DNA of 64,000 nucleotides, from contig NZ_BMUL01000017.1 in NCBI RefSeq assembly GCF_014650175.1, forward strand, positions 1 through 64,000, in the 5' to 3' direction. A program made the translations under genes and the position numbers. The DNA comes from Streptomyces termitum. Lineage in GTDB: Bacteria > Actinomycetota > Actinomycetes > Streptomycetales > Streptomycetaceae. Positions 42,730-51,904 of the stretch are shown piece by piece. The notes under the pieces are model-generated. The model made no database searches and was not told the origin of the DNA. It saw nothing but the letters and a program-made list of their open reading frames with translations. Numbering within the stretch: the first letter of the stretch is position 1; the number at the start of each line of letters is the position of its first letter.

Positions 42730-44162
42730 GCGGCACGGACACGCACGACGCACCGGACGCGGAGACACGCGGCGCCCGGGAGACGCACGGAGCGGCGGAG
42801 GCGCTCGGCACTCACGAGGACGCGGGGATACGCGGAGCGTACGGGGGCACGGAAACGCCCGGCACGCGCGCGGGGACCGCGGCGAGCGGCACGCGCGCGG
42901 GGCGGGGCGGGCCCGCCGGCACGCTCATCGACGCCGAGGCAGACGTCTGCCCCTCCCCGGCCGGGACCGCCGCCCGGCGGGCCCTGCTCGCCCACCCGGT
43001 GCTGCTCCTCGTCGGCATCGTCCTCGCCTCGCTCAACATGCGGGTGGCGCTCGCCGCCGTGGCCCCGCTGGTCGGCGAGATCGCCGGGCACTTCGGCCTC
43101 TCCTCGACCGCCAGTTCCCTGGTCACCTCGGTGCCGGTCCTCTTCCTCGGCCTCGGCGCGCTGGTCGCGCCCTGGCTGGGCCGCCGCTTCGGCGCCGAAC
43201 GGACGATCCTCGCCGCGCTGCTGCTGCTCGCGGGCGGCATCCTGCTGCGGCTGCTGCCCTCGGTGGCCGCGCTCTACGGCGGCGGGGTCCTCGTCGGCAC
43301 CGCCATCGCCCTGCTCAACGTGCTGATGCCCGGCCTGATCAAGCGGGACTTCCCGGACCGGGCCGCCGCCATGACCTCCGTCTACACCGGGGCGATGATC
43401 GCGGGCGCGACGGTGGCCGCCGCGGCGGCCGTGCCGCTGGAGGAGGCGCTCGGCGGGGGCTGGCAGGGCTCGCTCGGCTTCTGGTCGCTGCTCGCCCTGG
43501 TCGCCGCGGTGGCCTGGCTGCCGCAGGTGCTGATCGCCCGGGGCCGCACCGGCCACGAGGTGCGGACCGCCCCGGCCTCCGACACCGCCCCGGTGCGGGT
43601 CTGGCGCTCGGCGCTCGCCTGGCAGGTGACCCTCTTCATGGGCCTGCAGTCGCTCTGGTCGTACGTACTGATCGCCTGGATGCCGACGATCTTCACCGAC
43701 CACGGGATGAGCCGCTCCGAGGCCGGTGTCGTCTTCGCCTTCAACAACCTGATCCAGGTCGCCGGGGCCTTCGCGGTGCCGCTCCTGGCGGGCCGGCGGC
43801 GGAGCCAGCGGCCGCTGGTGGTGCTGGTGACGTCCCTGGTCGCGGCCGGTTACGCGGGGCTGCTGATCGCCCCCGCCGAGGGCGCCTGGCTCTGGTCGGC
43901 CGTCCTGGGCGTCGGCCAGGGCGGAGCCCTGGGGCTCGCCCTGACCCTGATCGTGCTGCGGACCGGGGACGCCCCGACGGCCGCCCGGCTCTCCGGGATG
44001 GCGCAGACGGTCGGCTACCTGATGGCCGCCGCCGGTCCGCTGACGGCCGGCGCCCTGCACCAGGCCACCGGCTCCTGGGCACTGCCGATCTCGCTGGTCC
44101 TGGGCGTCTGCGCGGCGGCGGCCGGGGTCGGACTGCTCGCCGCCCGGGACCGTACGGTCTGA
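42726..44162 (+). CDS. MFS transporter, CynX/NimT type
   Basis: A 478-residue major facilitator with 12 predicted helices after a 75-residue hydrophilic N-terminal extension rich in Thr, Gly, Glu and Ala (DAPDAETRGARETHGAAEA). The first helix LLLVGIVLASLNMRVALAAVAPL is typical of the CynX/NimT family (cyanate or nitroimidazole-type efflux). The start overlaps the GntR stop as ATGA (42726-42729), so the two form a regulator-transporter pair. Substrate unknown. Confidence 0.9.
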   Translation: MSGTDTHDAPDAETRGARETHGAAEALGTHEDAGIRGAYGGTETPGTRAGTAASGTRAGRGGPAGTLIDAEADVCPSPAGTAARRALLAHPVLLLVGIVLASLNMRVALAAVAPLVGEIAGHFGLSSTASSLVTSVPVLFLGLGALVAPWLGRRFGAERTILAALLLLAGGILLRLLPSVAALYGGGVLVGTAIALLNVLMPGLIKRDFPDRAAAMTSVYTGAMIAGATVAAAAAVPLEEALGGGWQGSLGFWSLLALVAAVAWLPQVLIARGRTGHEVRTAPASDTAPVRVWRSALAWQVTLFMGLQSLWSYVLIAWMPTIFTDHGMSRSEAGVVFAFNNLIQVAGAFAVPLLAGRRRSQRPLVVLVTSLVAAGYAGLLIAPAEGAWLWSAVLGVGQGGALGLALTLIVLRTGDAPTAARLSGMAQTVGYLMAAAGPLTAGALHQATGSWALPISLVLGVCAAAAGVGLLAARDRTV

Positions 44163-44190
44163 TCCGCGACCGTACGGCCCGGCCCGTCGG

Positions 44191-44910
44191 CTACTCCTCG
44201 CCGGCCAGCGTCAGCCGGCGCAGCTTGTACCCGGCGAACCAGGTGGCGCCGACGGTGACCGCGACCAGCAGGGTCACCGCGGTCGGCAGGGCCACGTCCG
44301 ACCGGATCATCCCGTCTCCGGTGACCTTCTCGGCGAGGGAGAGCGCCCACTGCTGGACGCTGAGGGTCCGGGCGCCCTCGATCAGGGAGCCGAACAGCGC
44401 CTCCCAGACCAGGGCGTAGACCAGGCCGATCACCACGGCGTGCCGGCTGACCGTGCCGAGCAGGAGGAAGAGGGCGCTGTAGGCGATGGAGGCGACCAGG
44501 GCCGCGACCATGTAGGCGACGGCGACCTGCTGCCCGTTCCCGTTCAGGATGAAGCCGGCGATCAGCGTCGGCACCGCCGAGAAGGCCATGGTGACGGCGA
44601 TCGCCACGATCAGCTTGGTGGTGATGATCGTCCACCGCTTCACCGGCTTGGAGAGCAGGTAGACGATCGAGCCGTCGTCGATCTCCGGGCCGATCGCGCC
44701 CGTGCCGGCGATGACGCCGATCAGCGGGACCATGGTGGCGAGCGCGAAGCCGCCGAGGAGGTCGGCCGCGACCTGGTCGTCCACGCCGTGCAGCGCGCGG
44801 ACGACCGTGGCGATGACCAGGAGCAGGCCGGGCAGGAGGAAGAGGATCCCCGCCCGGCGGCGGCCGAGCAGGGCCCGGTAGGTGAGCCGGGCGACAGTGG
44901 GGTCGTACAT
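44191..44910 (-). CDS. ABC transporter permease
   Basis: A 239-residue ABC-2-type permease with about six helices, starting MYDPTVARLTYRALLGRRRAGILFLLPGLLLV. The segment DDGSIVYLLSKPVKRWTIITTKL is the typical ABC-2 cytoplasmic coupling region. Last gene of a four-gene exporter operon; it pairs with the ATPase 16 bp upstream. Confidence 0.9.
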   Translation of the reverse strand: MYDPTVARLTYRALLGRRRAGILFLLPGLLLVIATVVRALHGVDDQVAADLLGGFALATMVPLIGVIAGTGAIGPEIDDGSIVYLLSKPVKRWTIITTKLIVAIAVTMAFSAVPTLIAGFILNGNGQQVAVAYMVAALVASIAYSALFLLLGTVSRHAVVIGLVYALVWEALFGSLIEGARTLSVQQWALSLAEKVTGDGMIRSDVALPTAVTLLVAVTVGATWFAGYKLRRLTLAGEE

Positions 44911-44926
44911 ATCGGTCAGGCTCCTT

Positions 44927-45838
44927 TCAGGCCGCGACGAGATACGAGAAGACGGATTCGAGGGACTCGTCGGAGGGCGAGACCGTCAGCAGCCGGATGC
45001 CGTGCTCACGGGCCACCCGCGGCAGCAGTTCGGTGAACCGGCCGAAGTCGACGGCCTGGATCCGCAGTCCGCCCTCGGCGGCGTCCACCTCGATGCCGGC
45101 CGTCGACGGGTCGGCGATCAGCGCGGCGGCGAGCGCCCGGTCGTCGCTGGAGCGGACCAGGTAGCGGTGCGGCCGGTCGGTCATGAGGCGGCGGATCCGG
45201 CGGAAGTCGCCGGAGGCGGCGTGCCGGCCGGCGACGATGACCTCGATGTGGGAGGCGAGCTGCTCGACCTCCTCCAGGATGTGCGAGGAGAACAGCACCG
45301 TGCGGCCCTCGGCGCCCATCCGCCGCAGCAGCTCCATGAGCTGCATCCGCTGGCGCGGGTCCATGCCGTTGAACGGCTCGTCGAGCAGCAGCACGGCCGG
45401 CTCGTGGACGAGGGCGGAGGCCATCTTCACGCGCTGCCGCATGCCCTTGCTGTACGTGGCGATCTTCCGGTCCTGCGCGTACTCCATCTCGACGGTCGCC
45501 AGGGCCCGCTGGGCCTCCTTGGCGCCGAGGCCCTGGAGCTCCGCGTTGGCCACGACGAACTCGCGGCCGGTGAGGAAGTCGTACATCGCCTCCCGCTCGG
45601 GGACGACGCCGATGGAGCGGTAGACCGACTCGTTGCGCCAGACCGGGGTGCCGTCGAGGGTGACGGTGCCGGTGGACGGGTCGAGGAAGCCGCCCATCAT
45701 GTTGATGAGGGTGGACTTCCCGGCGCCGTTCGGACCGAGGAGGCCGGTGACGCCGGGGCCGATCGACATGGTGATGTCGTTGACCGCGACGACGTTCCCG
45801 AACCAGCGTGAGACGTGGTCGATGTGCAGGGTGCTCAC
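44927..45838 (-). CDS. ABC transporter ATP-binding protein
   Basis: A 303-residue ATPase. Walker A GPNGAGKST, Q-loop region YRSIGVVPEREAMYDFLT, signature YSKGMRQRVKMASALV, Walker B VLLLDEPFNGMDP and switch HILEE. A C-terminal domain of about 80 residues follows, as in ABC-2 drug or polysaccharide exporters. The GTG at 45838 overlaps the upstream permease stop by 4 bp. Confidence 0.93.
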   Translation of the reverse strand: MSTLHIDHVSRWFGNVVAVNDITMSIGPGVTGLLGPNGAGKSTLINMMGGFLDPSTGTVTLDGTPVWRNESVYRSIGVVPEREAMYDFLTGREFVVANAELQGLGAKEAQRALATVEMEYAQDRKIATYSKGMRQRVKMASALVHEPAVLLLDEPFNGMDPRQRMQLMELLRRMGAEGRTVLFSSHILEEVEQLASHIEVIVAGRHAASGDFRRIRRLMTDRPHRYLVRSSDDRALAAALIADPSTAGIEVDAAEGGLRIQAVDFGRFTELLPRVAREHGIRLLTVSPSDESLESVFSYLVAA

Positions 45839-46737
45839 AGTCCGACCTTTCGGTAGCGGCGCATCAGGATCCCGTAGCAGGCGGCGACGAGCGCGAGGAT
45901 CACCGCGAGGTAGACCGCCCCGGCCCCGGCCCCGACCTGCGCCTCGGCGGGGAAGGAGGCGGGGGCGCCGAGGAAGGCGTTCTGCAGGCCGATGACGAGG
46001 GTGATGGGGGAGAAGAGGCCGAGCCAGACGATGGCGCCGGTGTTGTCGGTGGCGTAGGCGATGCCCTGGAGGGCGGAGACCGCGCTGTACGGGATGGTGA
46101 GGACGCCGATCACCGCGGCGACGCCGAAGCCGCGGCGCGGCGTGAACGCGGCCATGACCAGGCCGATGCCGCCGTAGAGGACCGAGAGGACCGCGACGGA
46201 GACGAGCCCCTGGCCGAACATCCTGGCCTGCTCGGCGAAGTCCATCTTGGCCAGCATCGACCCGATCCACATGATCACCAGCGGGGTCGCGGTGAGGATG
46301 AAGAGGGCCGAGGACATCGCCCCGTACTTGGCGAGCACGTAGTCCACCCGCTCGATGGGGCGGGAGAAGTACAGCGGCACCGTCCGGAACCGCAGGTCCC
46401 GGGAGACCGACTGGGGCGCCTGGGAGGCGAGGAAGACGGCGATGACGAGCTGGAGGAAGACCGCGTACTGGGTGTACTCCCAGAAGAGGGTCTTGGCCTC
46501 CAGGTAGACCGAGATGGAGACCATGATGAGCGCCGGGATGAACATCACCGCGGCCAGCAGCATCGGCAGCACCTTCGACTTGGCGCTGCGGCCCAGGCCG
46601 TACGCGCCGCGCAGGGACTGCGAGTAGAGCGAGCGGCGGGCGTAGGCGCGGCCGAGCCGGGGGCCTTCGTAGGACCGGTATCCGATGTTGTGGATCCGGC
46701 TGGTGCCGGGGGCGGCCTCGGGGGCGGGAGTACTCAT
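45835..46737 (-). CDS. ABC transporter permease
   Basis: A 300-residue ABC-2 permease with six helices. The N-terminal cytoplasmic segment RIHNIGYRSYEGPRLGRAYARRSLYSQSLRGAYGLG is basic and aromatic. Its start overlaps the upstream ATPase stop (ATGA, 46734-46737) and its stop overlaps the downstream ATPase start. Confidence 0.92.
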   Translation of the reverse strand: MSTPAPEAAPGTSRIHNIGYRSYEGPRLGRAYARRSLYSQSLRGAYGLGRSAKSKVLPMLLAAVMFIPALIMVSISVYLEAKTLFWEYTQYAVFLQLVIAVFLASQAPQSVSRDLRFRTVPLYFSRPIERVDYVLAKYGAMSSALFILTATPLVIMWIGSMLAKMDFAEQARMFGQGLVSVAVLSVLYGGIGLVMAAFTPRRGFGVAAVIGVLTIPYSAVSALQGIAYATDNTGAIVWLGLFSPITLVIGLQNAFLGAPASFPAEAQVGAGAGAVYLAVILALVAACYGILMRRYRKVGL

Positions 46738-47702
46738 CGGGCCTGGGCCTCCTCGTGCTGCGCGGTCTCGGGACGGAAGACCTCGGCGATGTGGTGGCGG
46801 CGCTGCTCCATGCGGACCAGGCCGAGTCCGAGGCCGGCGACGGTGTCGCGCACCAGGTCGTACGTCTCCTCCCCGGCGGCCTCCAGGAGGAGGATGTGGC
46901 CGGCGCCGGGCAGGCCCTCCTCGACCCCGTCGTGGAGGGCGACGCCGGCGGCGGCGAGGGCGGCGCGCAGGGCGCCGGTGCCGTCCGGGTGGGCGTCGGA
47001 GTCGGTGACCTCGACCGCGAGGGTCGTGGTGGTGCGGGTGAAGTCGCTGGTGGAGCTGGACCGCAGCAGCTTGCCGCCGTCGATGACCACGACGTGGTCG
47101 CAGGTCCGCTCCAGCTCGCCGAGGAGGTGGGAGGTGACGAGGACCGAGATGCCGAAGTCGGTCCAGACGCGGCGGATCAGGCCGAGCATCTCGTCCCGGC
47201 CGACCGGGTCGAGGCCGTTGGTCGGCTCGTCGAGGAGGACCAGCTTGGGGTCGTGGACCAGGGCCTGGGCCAGCTTCACCCGCTGCTTCATGCCGGTCGA
47301 GTAGCCGCCGATGGGGCGGTAGCGCTCCTCGTACAGGCCGACGTGGCGCAGGGTGTCGGCGGTCCGCTCGCGGGCGGCGGCCGGCGGCAGGCCGGACATC
47401 CGCGCCATGTGGACGACGAACTCGGTGGCCGAGACGTCCGGCGGGAGGCAGTCGTGCTCGGGCATGTAGCCGACGCGCTCGCGGATCTCGGGGCCGTGCG
47501 TCGAGACGTCGAGGCCGAGGACCTCGGCACGGCCCTCCGTGGCGGGGGCGAGCCCGAGCAGGATCTTGATCATCGTGGACTTGCCGGCTCCGTTGGCACC
47601 CACCAGTCCGGTCACACCGGGCCCGATGTCCAGGGAGAGCCGGTCGAGAGCGGTCACCCGGGGGAACCGCTTGCTGAGGCTTTCGGTGGCGATCACAGTC
47701 AC
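46734..47702 (-). CDS. ABC transporter ATP-binding protein (first gene of exporter operon)
   Basis: A 322-residue ATPase with Walker A GANGAGKST, signature YSTGMKQRVKLAQALV, Walker B LVLLDEPTNGLDP and switch SHLLGELERTCDH. Together with the three following genes it makes an ATPase-permease-ATPase-permease operon, probably two related half-transporter pairs or one heterotetrameric exporter. No regulator adjoins it, so the cargo is unknown. Confidence 0.93.
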   Translation of the reverse strand: MTVIATESLSKRFPRVTALDRLSLDIGPGVTGLVGANGAGKSTMIKILLGLAPATEGRAEVLGLDVSTHGPEIRERVGYMPEHDCLPPDVSATEFVVHMARMSGLPPAAARERTADTLRHVGLYEERYRPIGGYSTGMKQRVKLAQALVHDPKLVLLDEPTNGLDPVGRDEMLGLIRRVWTDFGISVLVTSHLLGELERTCDHVVVIDGGKLLRSSSTSDFTRTTTTLAVEVTDSDAHPDGTGALRAALAAAGVALHDGVEEGLPGAGHILLLEAAGEETYDLVRDTVAGLGLGLVRMEQRRHHIAEVFRPETAQHEEAQAR

Positions 47703-47944
47703 GGTTCGAAGGTAGTGGCGGATGCCACAGGGGTCGTCAGCCCTACGGATCGATGCCTCTCCGACTTACGGAGTACGAACCCCGAGACGGGTCGCGACGA
47801 AAGTCGTCGGGTCCCGGCCGGACGGAGTTTTCCACAGGGACTCGTCCCCACCCCTTGACGCAGCCGCCGGTCATTGTCACATTCGTCGATGTCAAGTTAC
47901 GAACGCGTAGGGCGATCGGGCGCTCACAGGAACGGGCGGGTGGC

Positions 47945-48790
47945 ATGACCTCAGCAGTGGCAAGCGAACTGACCGCGGAACTGCGGGGGTTCAGGGAAGT
48001 CCAGCGGCTCTCCTACGCCTGCGCGGAAGCCGTCGCGGCGCAGCTCAGGCCCGGGGTGACCGAGCGCGAGGCGGCGCGGATGCAGCGGGAGTGGCTGTAC
48101 GAGCGCGGGGTGAGGGACTGGTTCCACCGGCCGTTCGCCTGGTTCGGCGACCGCACCGCCTTCGTCGACTTCCGGATCCCGCTCCAGTTCTTCCCCACCA
48201 ACCGGCGCCTGGAGCCGGGGATGCCGTTCATCCTCGACATGGCGCCCGTGTACAAGGGGTACACGGCGGACATCGGGTACAGCGGCTGCCTCGGGCTCGA
48301 CCCCCTGCACGACAAGCTCCTCGCCGACCTGCGCGAGCACCGCGAACTGATCCTCCGCGAAGTGCGCGAGCGCCGCAGCCTGCGCGAGATATACGAGGAC
48401 GTGGACCGGCTCATGGTCCGCCAGGGGTACGCGAACCGGCACCGCGCCTATCCCTTCGGCGTGATCGCCCACAAGATCGACCGGGTGCGGGAGCGCCGGT
48501 TCGCGCCGACCCTCTTCGGCTTCGGCACCCAGTCCCTCAAGGGGCTGGCGAGCGACGCCCTGCACGGCCACCGGGACGGCTGGTCGCCGCTCTGGTCCCC
48601 CTACAAGTTCTCCGACCACCCGCCCACGACGGGCCTCTGGGCGGTCGAGCCGCACCTCGGATTCCGGGGTACGGGCGCGAAGTTCGAGGAGATCCTGGTC
48701 GTCACCGACTCCCGGGACCCCGAGCAGAGCGCGTTCTGGCTGGACGACGACCTGCCGCACGTGCGGCGCTGGAACGAAGGAGCGGTGTGA
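47945..48790 (+). CDS. M24-family (pita-bread fold) peptidase-like protein
   Basis: A 281-residue protein related to methionine/Xaa-Pro aminopeptidases. Metal-ligand Asp residues are seen in FILDMAPVYKGYTADIGYSG and Glu residues in AVEPHLGFRG and FEEILVVTD. The usual Gly-His-Gly-x-Gly His segment is replaced by RHRAYPFGVIAHKIDRVRE, so specificity may be altered. ATG at 47945. The gene ends TGATG with the EphD-like gene, so the two are coupled. Confidence 0.85.
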   Translation: MTSAVASELTAELRGFREVQRLSYACAEAVAAQLRPGVTEREAARMQREWLYERGVRDWFHRPFAWFGDRTAFVDFRIPLQFFPTNRRLEPGMPFILDMAPVYKGYTADIGYSGCLGLDPLHDKLLADLREHRELILREVRERRSLREIYEDVDRLMVRQGYANRHRAYPFGVIAHKIDRVRERRFAPTLFGFGTQSLKGLASDALHGHRDGWSPLWSPYKFSDHPPTTGLWAVEPHLGFRGTGAKFEEILVVTDSRDPEQSAFWLDDDLPHVRRWNEGAV

Positions 48791-50586
48791 TGGCGGGCGC
48801 GGGACTCAAGGGGGCGCGGGAGCGCCGGGTCCGGACGGGCGGGATCGAGCTGTGCGTCGCCGAGCTGGGCGACGCCGCCCGGCCCACGGTGCTGCTGGTG
48901 CACGGCTACCCGGACTCGAAGGAGGTCTGGTCCGAGGTCGCGACGCGGCTCGCGGAGGAGTTCCACGTCGTGCTGTACGACGTGCGCGGCCACGGGCGCT
49001 CGACGGCGCCGGCGCCGCTGCGGGGCGGCTTCACCCTGGAGAAGCTGACCGACGACTTCCTGGCTGTCGCCGACGCGGTCAGCCCGGACCGGCCGGTCCA
49101 CCTGGTCGGGCACGACTGGGGCTCGGTGCAGTCGTGGGAGTTCGTGACCGTGCCCCGCACCGAGGGCCGGATCGCCTCCTTCACCTCCATGTCGGGGCCG
49201 TCGCTCGACCACTTCGGGCACTGGATCAAGACCCGGATGACCCGCCCCACCCCCCGCCGGGTCGGGCAGCTCCTCGGCCAGGGCGCCAAGTCCTGGTACG
49301 TGTACATGCTGCACACCCCGGTCCTGCCGGAGCTGGCCTGGCGCGGCCCGCTCGGCAAGCGCTGGCCCAAGCTCCTGGAGCGGCTGGAGAAGATCCCGGC
49401 CGGCGACTACCCGACGGCCTCGCTGCCCGGCGACGCGGCGCACGGCGCCTGGCTCTACCGGGACAACGTCCGGGCCCGGCTCTCCCGGCCCCGCCCCGAC
49501 GCCTTCGCGCACGCGCCCGTGCAGCTGATCACGCCGACCGGGGACGCCTTCCTCTCCGAGCGGCTCTACGACGACCTGGGCAGCTGGGTGCCGCAGCTGA
49601 CCCGGCGGACGCTGCCCGCCAAGCACTGGGTGCCGCGCACCCGGCCGGACCAGCTGGCCGCCTGGATAGGCGAGTTCGTCCGCGCCCACGAGGAGCCCTC
49701 GGCGCGGGGCGCCCGTCCGGCGGGGCAGCCCGTGCGCAAGGGCGTGCGGCCGGAGCACGCGGAGCGCTTCGGCGGCCAGCTGGTGCTGGTCACGGGGGCG
49801 GCCAGCGGCATCGGGCGGGCCACCGCCTTCGCCTTCGCGGAGGCCGGGGCGCGGGTCGTCGCGGTCGACCGGGACGCCGAGGGGGCGGCCCGGACGGCGG
49901 AGATGGCCCGGCTGATCGGCGCGCCGGAGGCGTGGGGCGAGACGGCAGACGTCTCCGACGAGCAGGAGATGGAGAAGCTGGCGGCCAAGGTCGCCGCCGA
50001 CCACGGGGTCGTCGACGTGCTGGTCAACAACGCGGGCATCGGGCTCACCGGCTCCTTCTTCGAGACCACCCCCGAGGAGTGGAAGCGGGTCCTGGACGTC
50101 AACCTGTGGGGCGTGATCCACGGCTGCCGGACGTTCGGGGCGCAGATGGCGGCACGCGGCCAGGGCGGCCACATCGTCAACACCGCCTCGGCGGCCGCCT
50201 TCCAGCCCTCCCGGGCGCTGCCCGCGTACAGCACGTCGAAGGCGGCGGTGCTGATGCTGAGCGAGTGCCTGCGGGCCGAACTGGCGGGCCAGGACATCGG
50301 GGTGAGCGCGATCTGCCCGGGCATCGTGAACACCGGCATCACCGCGACCACCCGCTTCGCCGGAGTCGCGGACGAGGCGGAGGAGAAGCGGCGGCAGCGC
50401 AAGGCGTCGCGGATGTACGGGCTGCGGAACTACCCGCCGGAGAAGGTCGCGGACGCGATCCTCGACGCGGTGCTGCACAACCGGGCGGTGGTCCCGGTCA
50501 CCCCGGAGGCCCGGGGCGCGCACGTCCTGTCCCGGCTGGCGCCCAACGCCCTGCGCGCCCTGGCCCGCTGGCAGCCGCCGGCGTAG
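48790..50586 (+). CDS. EphD-like alpha/beta hydrolase - short-chain dehydrogenase fusion
   Basis: A 598-residue two-domain enzyme. Residues 1-310 are an alpha/beta hydrolase with oxyanion motif HGYPDS and nucleophile segment LVGHDWGSVQSW, where Asp replaces Ser as in epoxide hydrolases. Residues about 325-598 are a short-chain dehydrogenase with TGAASGIG, VNNAGIG and YSTSK. Mycobacterial EphD has the same order and acts on epoxy-mycolates, which Streptomyces does not make, so the substrate here must differ. The start overlaps the M24 stop (TGATG); a GTG 3 nt earlier is possible. Confidence 0.9.
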   Translation: MAGAGLKGARERRVRTGGIELCVAELGDAARPTVLLVHGYPDSKEVWSEVATRLAEEFHVVLYDVRGHGRSTAPAPLRGGFTLEKLTDDFLAVADAVSPDRPVHLVGHDWGSVQSWEFVTVPRTEGRIASFTSMSGPSLDHFGHWIKTRMTRPTPRRVGQLLGQGAKSWYVYMLHTPVLPELAWRGPLGKRWPKLLERLEKIPAGDYPTASLPGDAAHGAWLYRDNVRARLSRPRPDAFAHAPVQLITPTGDAFLSERLYDDLGSWVPQLTRRTLPAKHWVPRTRPDQLAAWIGEFVRAHEEPSARGARPAGQPVRKGVRPEHAERFGGQLVLVTGAASGIGRATAFAFAEAGARVVAVDRDAEGAARTAEMARLIGAPEAWGETADVSDEQEMEKLAAKVAADHGVVDVLVNNAGIGLTGSFFETTPEEWKRVLDVNLWGVIHGCRTFGAQMAARGQGGHIVNTASAAAFQPSRALPAYSTSKAAVLMLSECLRAELAGQDIGVSAICPGIVNTGITATTRFAGVADEAEEKRRQRKASRMYGLRNYPPEKVADAILDAVLHNRAVVPVTPEARGAHVLSRLAPNALRALARWQPPA

Positions 50587-50866
50587 CCCGCCCGCCCCGG
50601 GGACGTACCGGGCGGGCCGTGGTCCCGGGAGCCGGAGGGGAACGGCTCCGGGCCGGGTGTACGGCTCCGGTCCGGCGTACGGCTCCGGATGGGGCGGACG
50701 GCCCCGGGTCGGCGGGCGGGACCGGGCCGCCGGGCGGGGCCGGCAGGTGGCGGGCCGGCCCGGGGCCGGGCGGGACCGGGCGGGGCCGGGGAGTGGGGGG
50801 CGGTCGTACGATCCCTCGCAGGAGGGGCCCCGTGCGGGGTGGAACGAGCGGTCGGTGGGAGCGGTT
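50587..50866. other. 280-bp very GC-rich gap with short repeats
   Basis: Three copies of ACGGCTCCGG at 50642, 50661 and 50679 (period 18-19 bp), then G-runs interspersed with GGGCGGG and ACCGGGC. No gene seen. Possibly a rho-type termination zone plus the MerR promoter. Confidence 0.5.
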
Positions 50867-51805
50867 TTGTCCGAGCAGTCAGCAGTGCGGCCGGAGTACC
50901 GGATCGAGGATCTCGCCCACCACAGCGGGGCCACGGTCCGGACCATCCGCGCCTACCAGGACCGGGGGCTGCTGCCGCGCCCGGAGCGGCGGGGCCGGTC
51001 GAACGTGTACGGGGACAGCCACCTGGCCCGGCTGCACCAGATCGCCGACCTCCTCGACCGGGGCTACACGCTGGCCTCGATCAAGGAGCTCCTGGAGGCG
51101 TGGGACACCGGCCGGGGCCTCGGCGGGGTGCTCGGGCTGGTCGCGGAGGTGCAGGGGCCGTGGACGGACGAGGAGGCGGCCCGGATCACCCGCGCGGAGC
51201 TGGACGCCCGCTTCGGCGGCACCCCGGACGAGGAGGCGGTGCGGGAGGCGGTGGAGCTGGGCGTCCTGGAGCGGCTGCCCGGCACGGACGCCGAGATCTA
51301 TCTGGTGCCGAGCCCCCAGGAGCTGGCGGTGGCCGTGGAGCTGCACGCGGCGGGGGTGCCGCTGCCCGCGATCACCGGGCATCTGAGGGAGCTGCGGGAC
51401 CAGGTCGAGCACATAGCGTCCCGGTTCCTGGAGTTCACCACCGAGCACGTCTTCGCCCGGTACCTGGAGCACCGGCCGCCGACGGACTCCGACGCGGCGG
51501 AGGCCGCGACGATGGTGCGGCGGCTGCGCCCGCTCGCGCAGCAGACCGTGGACGCCGAGCTGGCGCGGGCGATGCGGATCCTGGCGACCCGTCACCTCCA
51601 GTTCCACCTGTCGCCCGAGGAGCCTCCGGCGCAGGGTGACGAGCCGCGCCCGGTGCAGCTGCCGGCGGGCACGATCAGGGCCGTACAGGCGCTGGTCGGC
51701 ACGGAGAACGTGGCCGCCTTCGTGGCGGCGGCGGCCGAACGCGAGGTCAACAAAAGAACATTGGACGCATTGGCGACATACCACCCTGATTCGCCCAGCC
51801 TCTAA
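50867..51805 (+). CDS. MerR-family transcriptional regulator
   Basis: A 312-residue regulator. The N-terminal winged helix is YRIEDLAHHSGATVRTIRAYQDRGLLPRPERRGRSNVYG, followed by the MerR dimerisation helix. The effector region is longer than usual, about 220 residues, with acidic helices (TDSDAAEAATMVRRLRPLAQQ). The TTG start at 50867 has GGGAG 5 nt upstream; the next start would be a GTG 18 nt downstream. No metal-binding Cys in the effector domain, so it is not a classical metal sensor. It is followed by a DnaA-box cluster and kptA. Confidence 0.85.
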   Translation: MSEQSAVRPEYRIEDLAHHSGATVRTIRAYQDRGLLPRPERRGRSNVYGDSHLARLHQIADLLDRGYTLASIKELLEAWDTGRGLGGVLGLVAEVQGPWTDEEAARITRAELDARFGGTPDEEAVREAVELGVLERLPGTDAEIYLVPSPQELAVAVELHAAGVPLPAITGHLRELRDQVEHIASRFLEFTTEHVFARYLEHRPPTDSDAAEAATMVRRLRPLAQQTVDAELARAMRILATRHLQFHLSPEEPPAQGDEPRPVQLPAGTIRAVQALVGTENVAAFVAAAAEREVNKRTLDALATYHPDSPSL

Positions 51806-51830
51806 TAAATCCCTTGCCCGTGACGGGGTG

Positions 51831-51884
51831 TTGTCCACAGAATCCTTCATCAGGCTGTGGATAACTCGGCTTGGCTGTGGACCA
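51831..51884. promoter_or_regulatory. second DnaA-box cluster, upstream of kptA
   Basis: TTGTCCACA (51831-51839, perfect Streptomyces consensus), TGTGGATAA (51856-51864, perfect reverse) and TGTGGACCA (51876-51884, one mismatch, reverse), all within 54 bp of AT-richer DNA directly before kptA. Confidence 0.65.
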
Positions 51885-51904
51885 AACCCGAACGGGGAAG
51901 AATC

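Noticed and set aside
44150..44180. Paired CCGTACGG palindromes between the convergent MFS and permease genes as an operator
   Set aside because: They sit between gene ends, not starts; more likely a weak terminator, and too imperfect to list as one.
47828..47836. TTTTCCACA before the M24 gene, and TGTGGATTA at 41938 before the GntR gene, as DnaA-box clusters
   Set aside because: Each is a single one-mismatch box without neighbours, expected by chance in AT-richer intergenic DNA.
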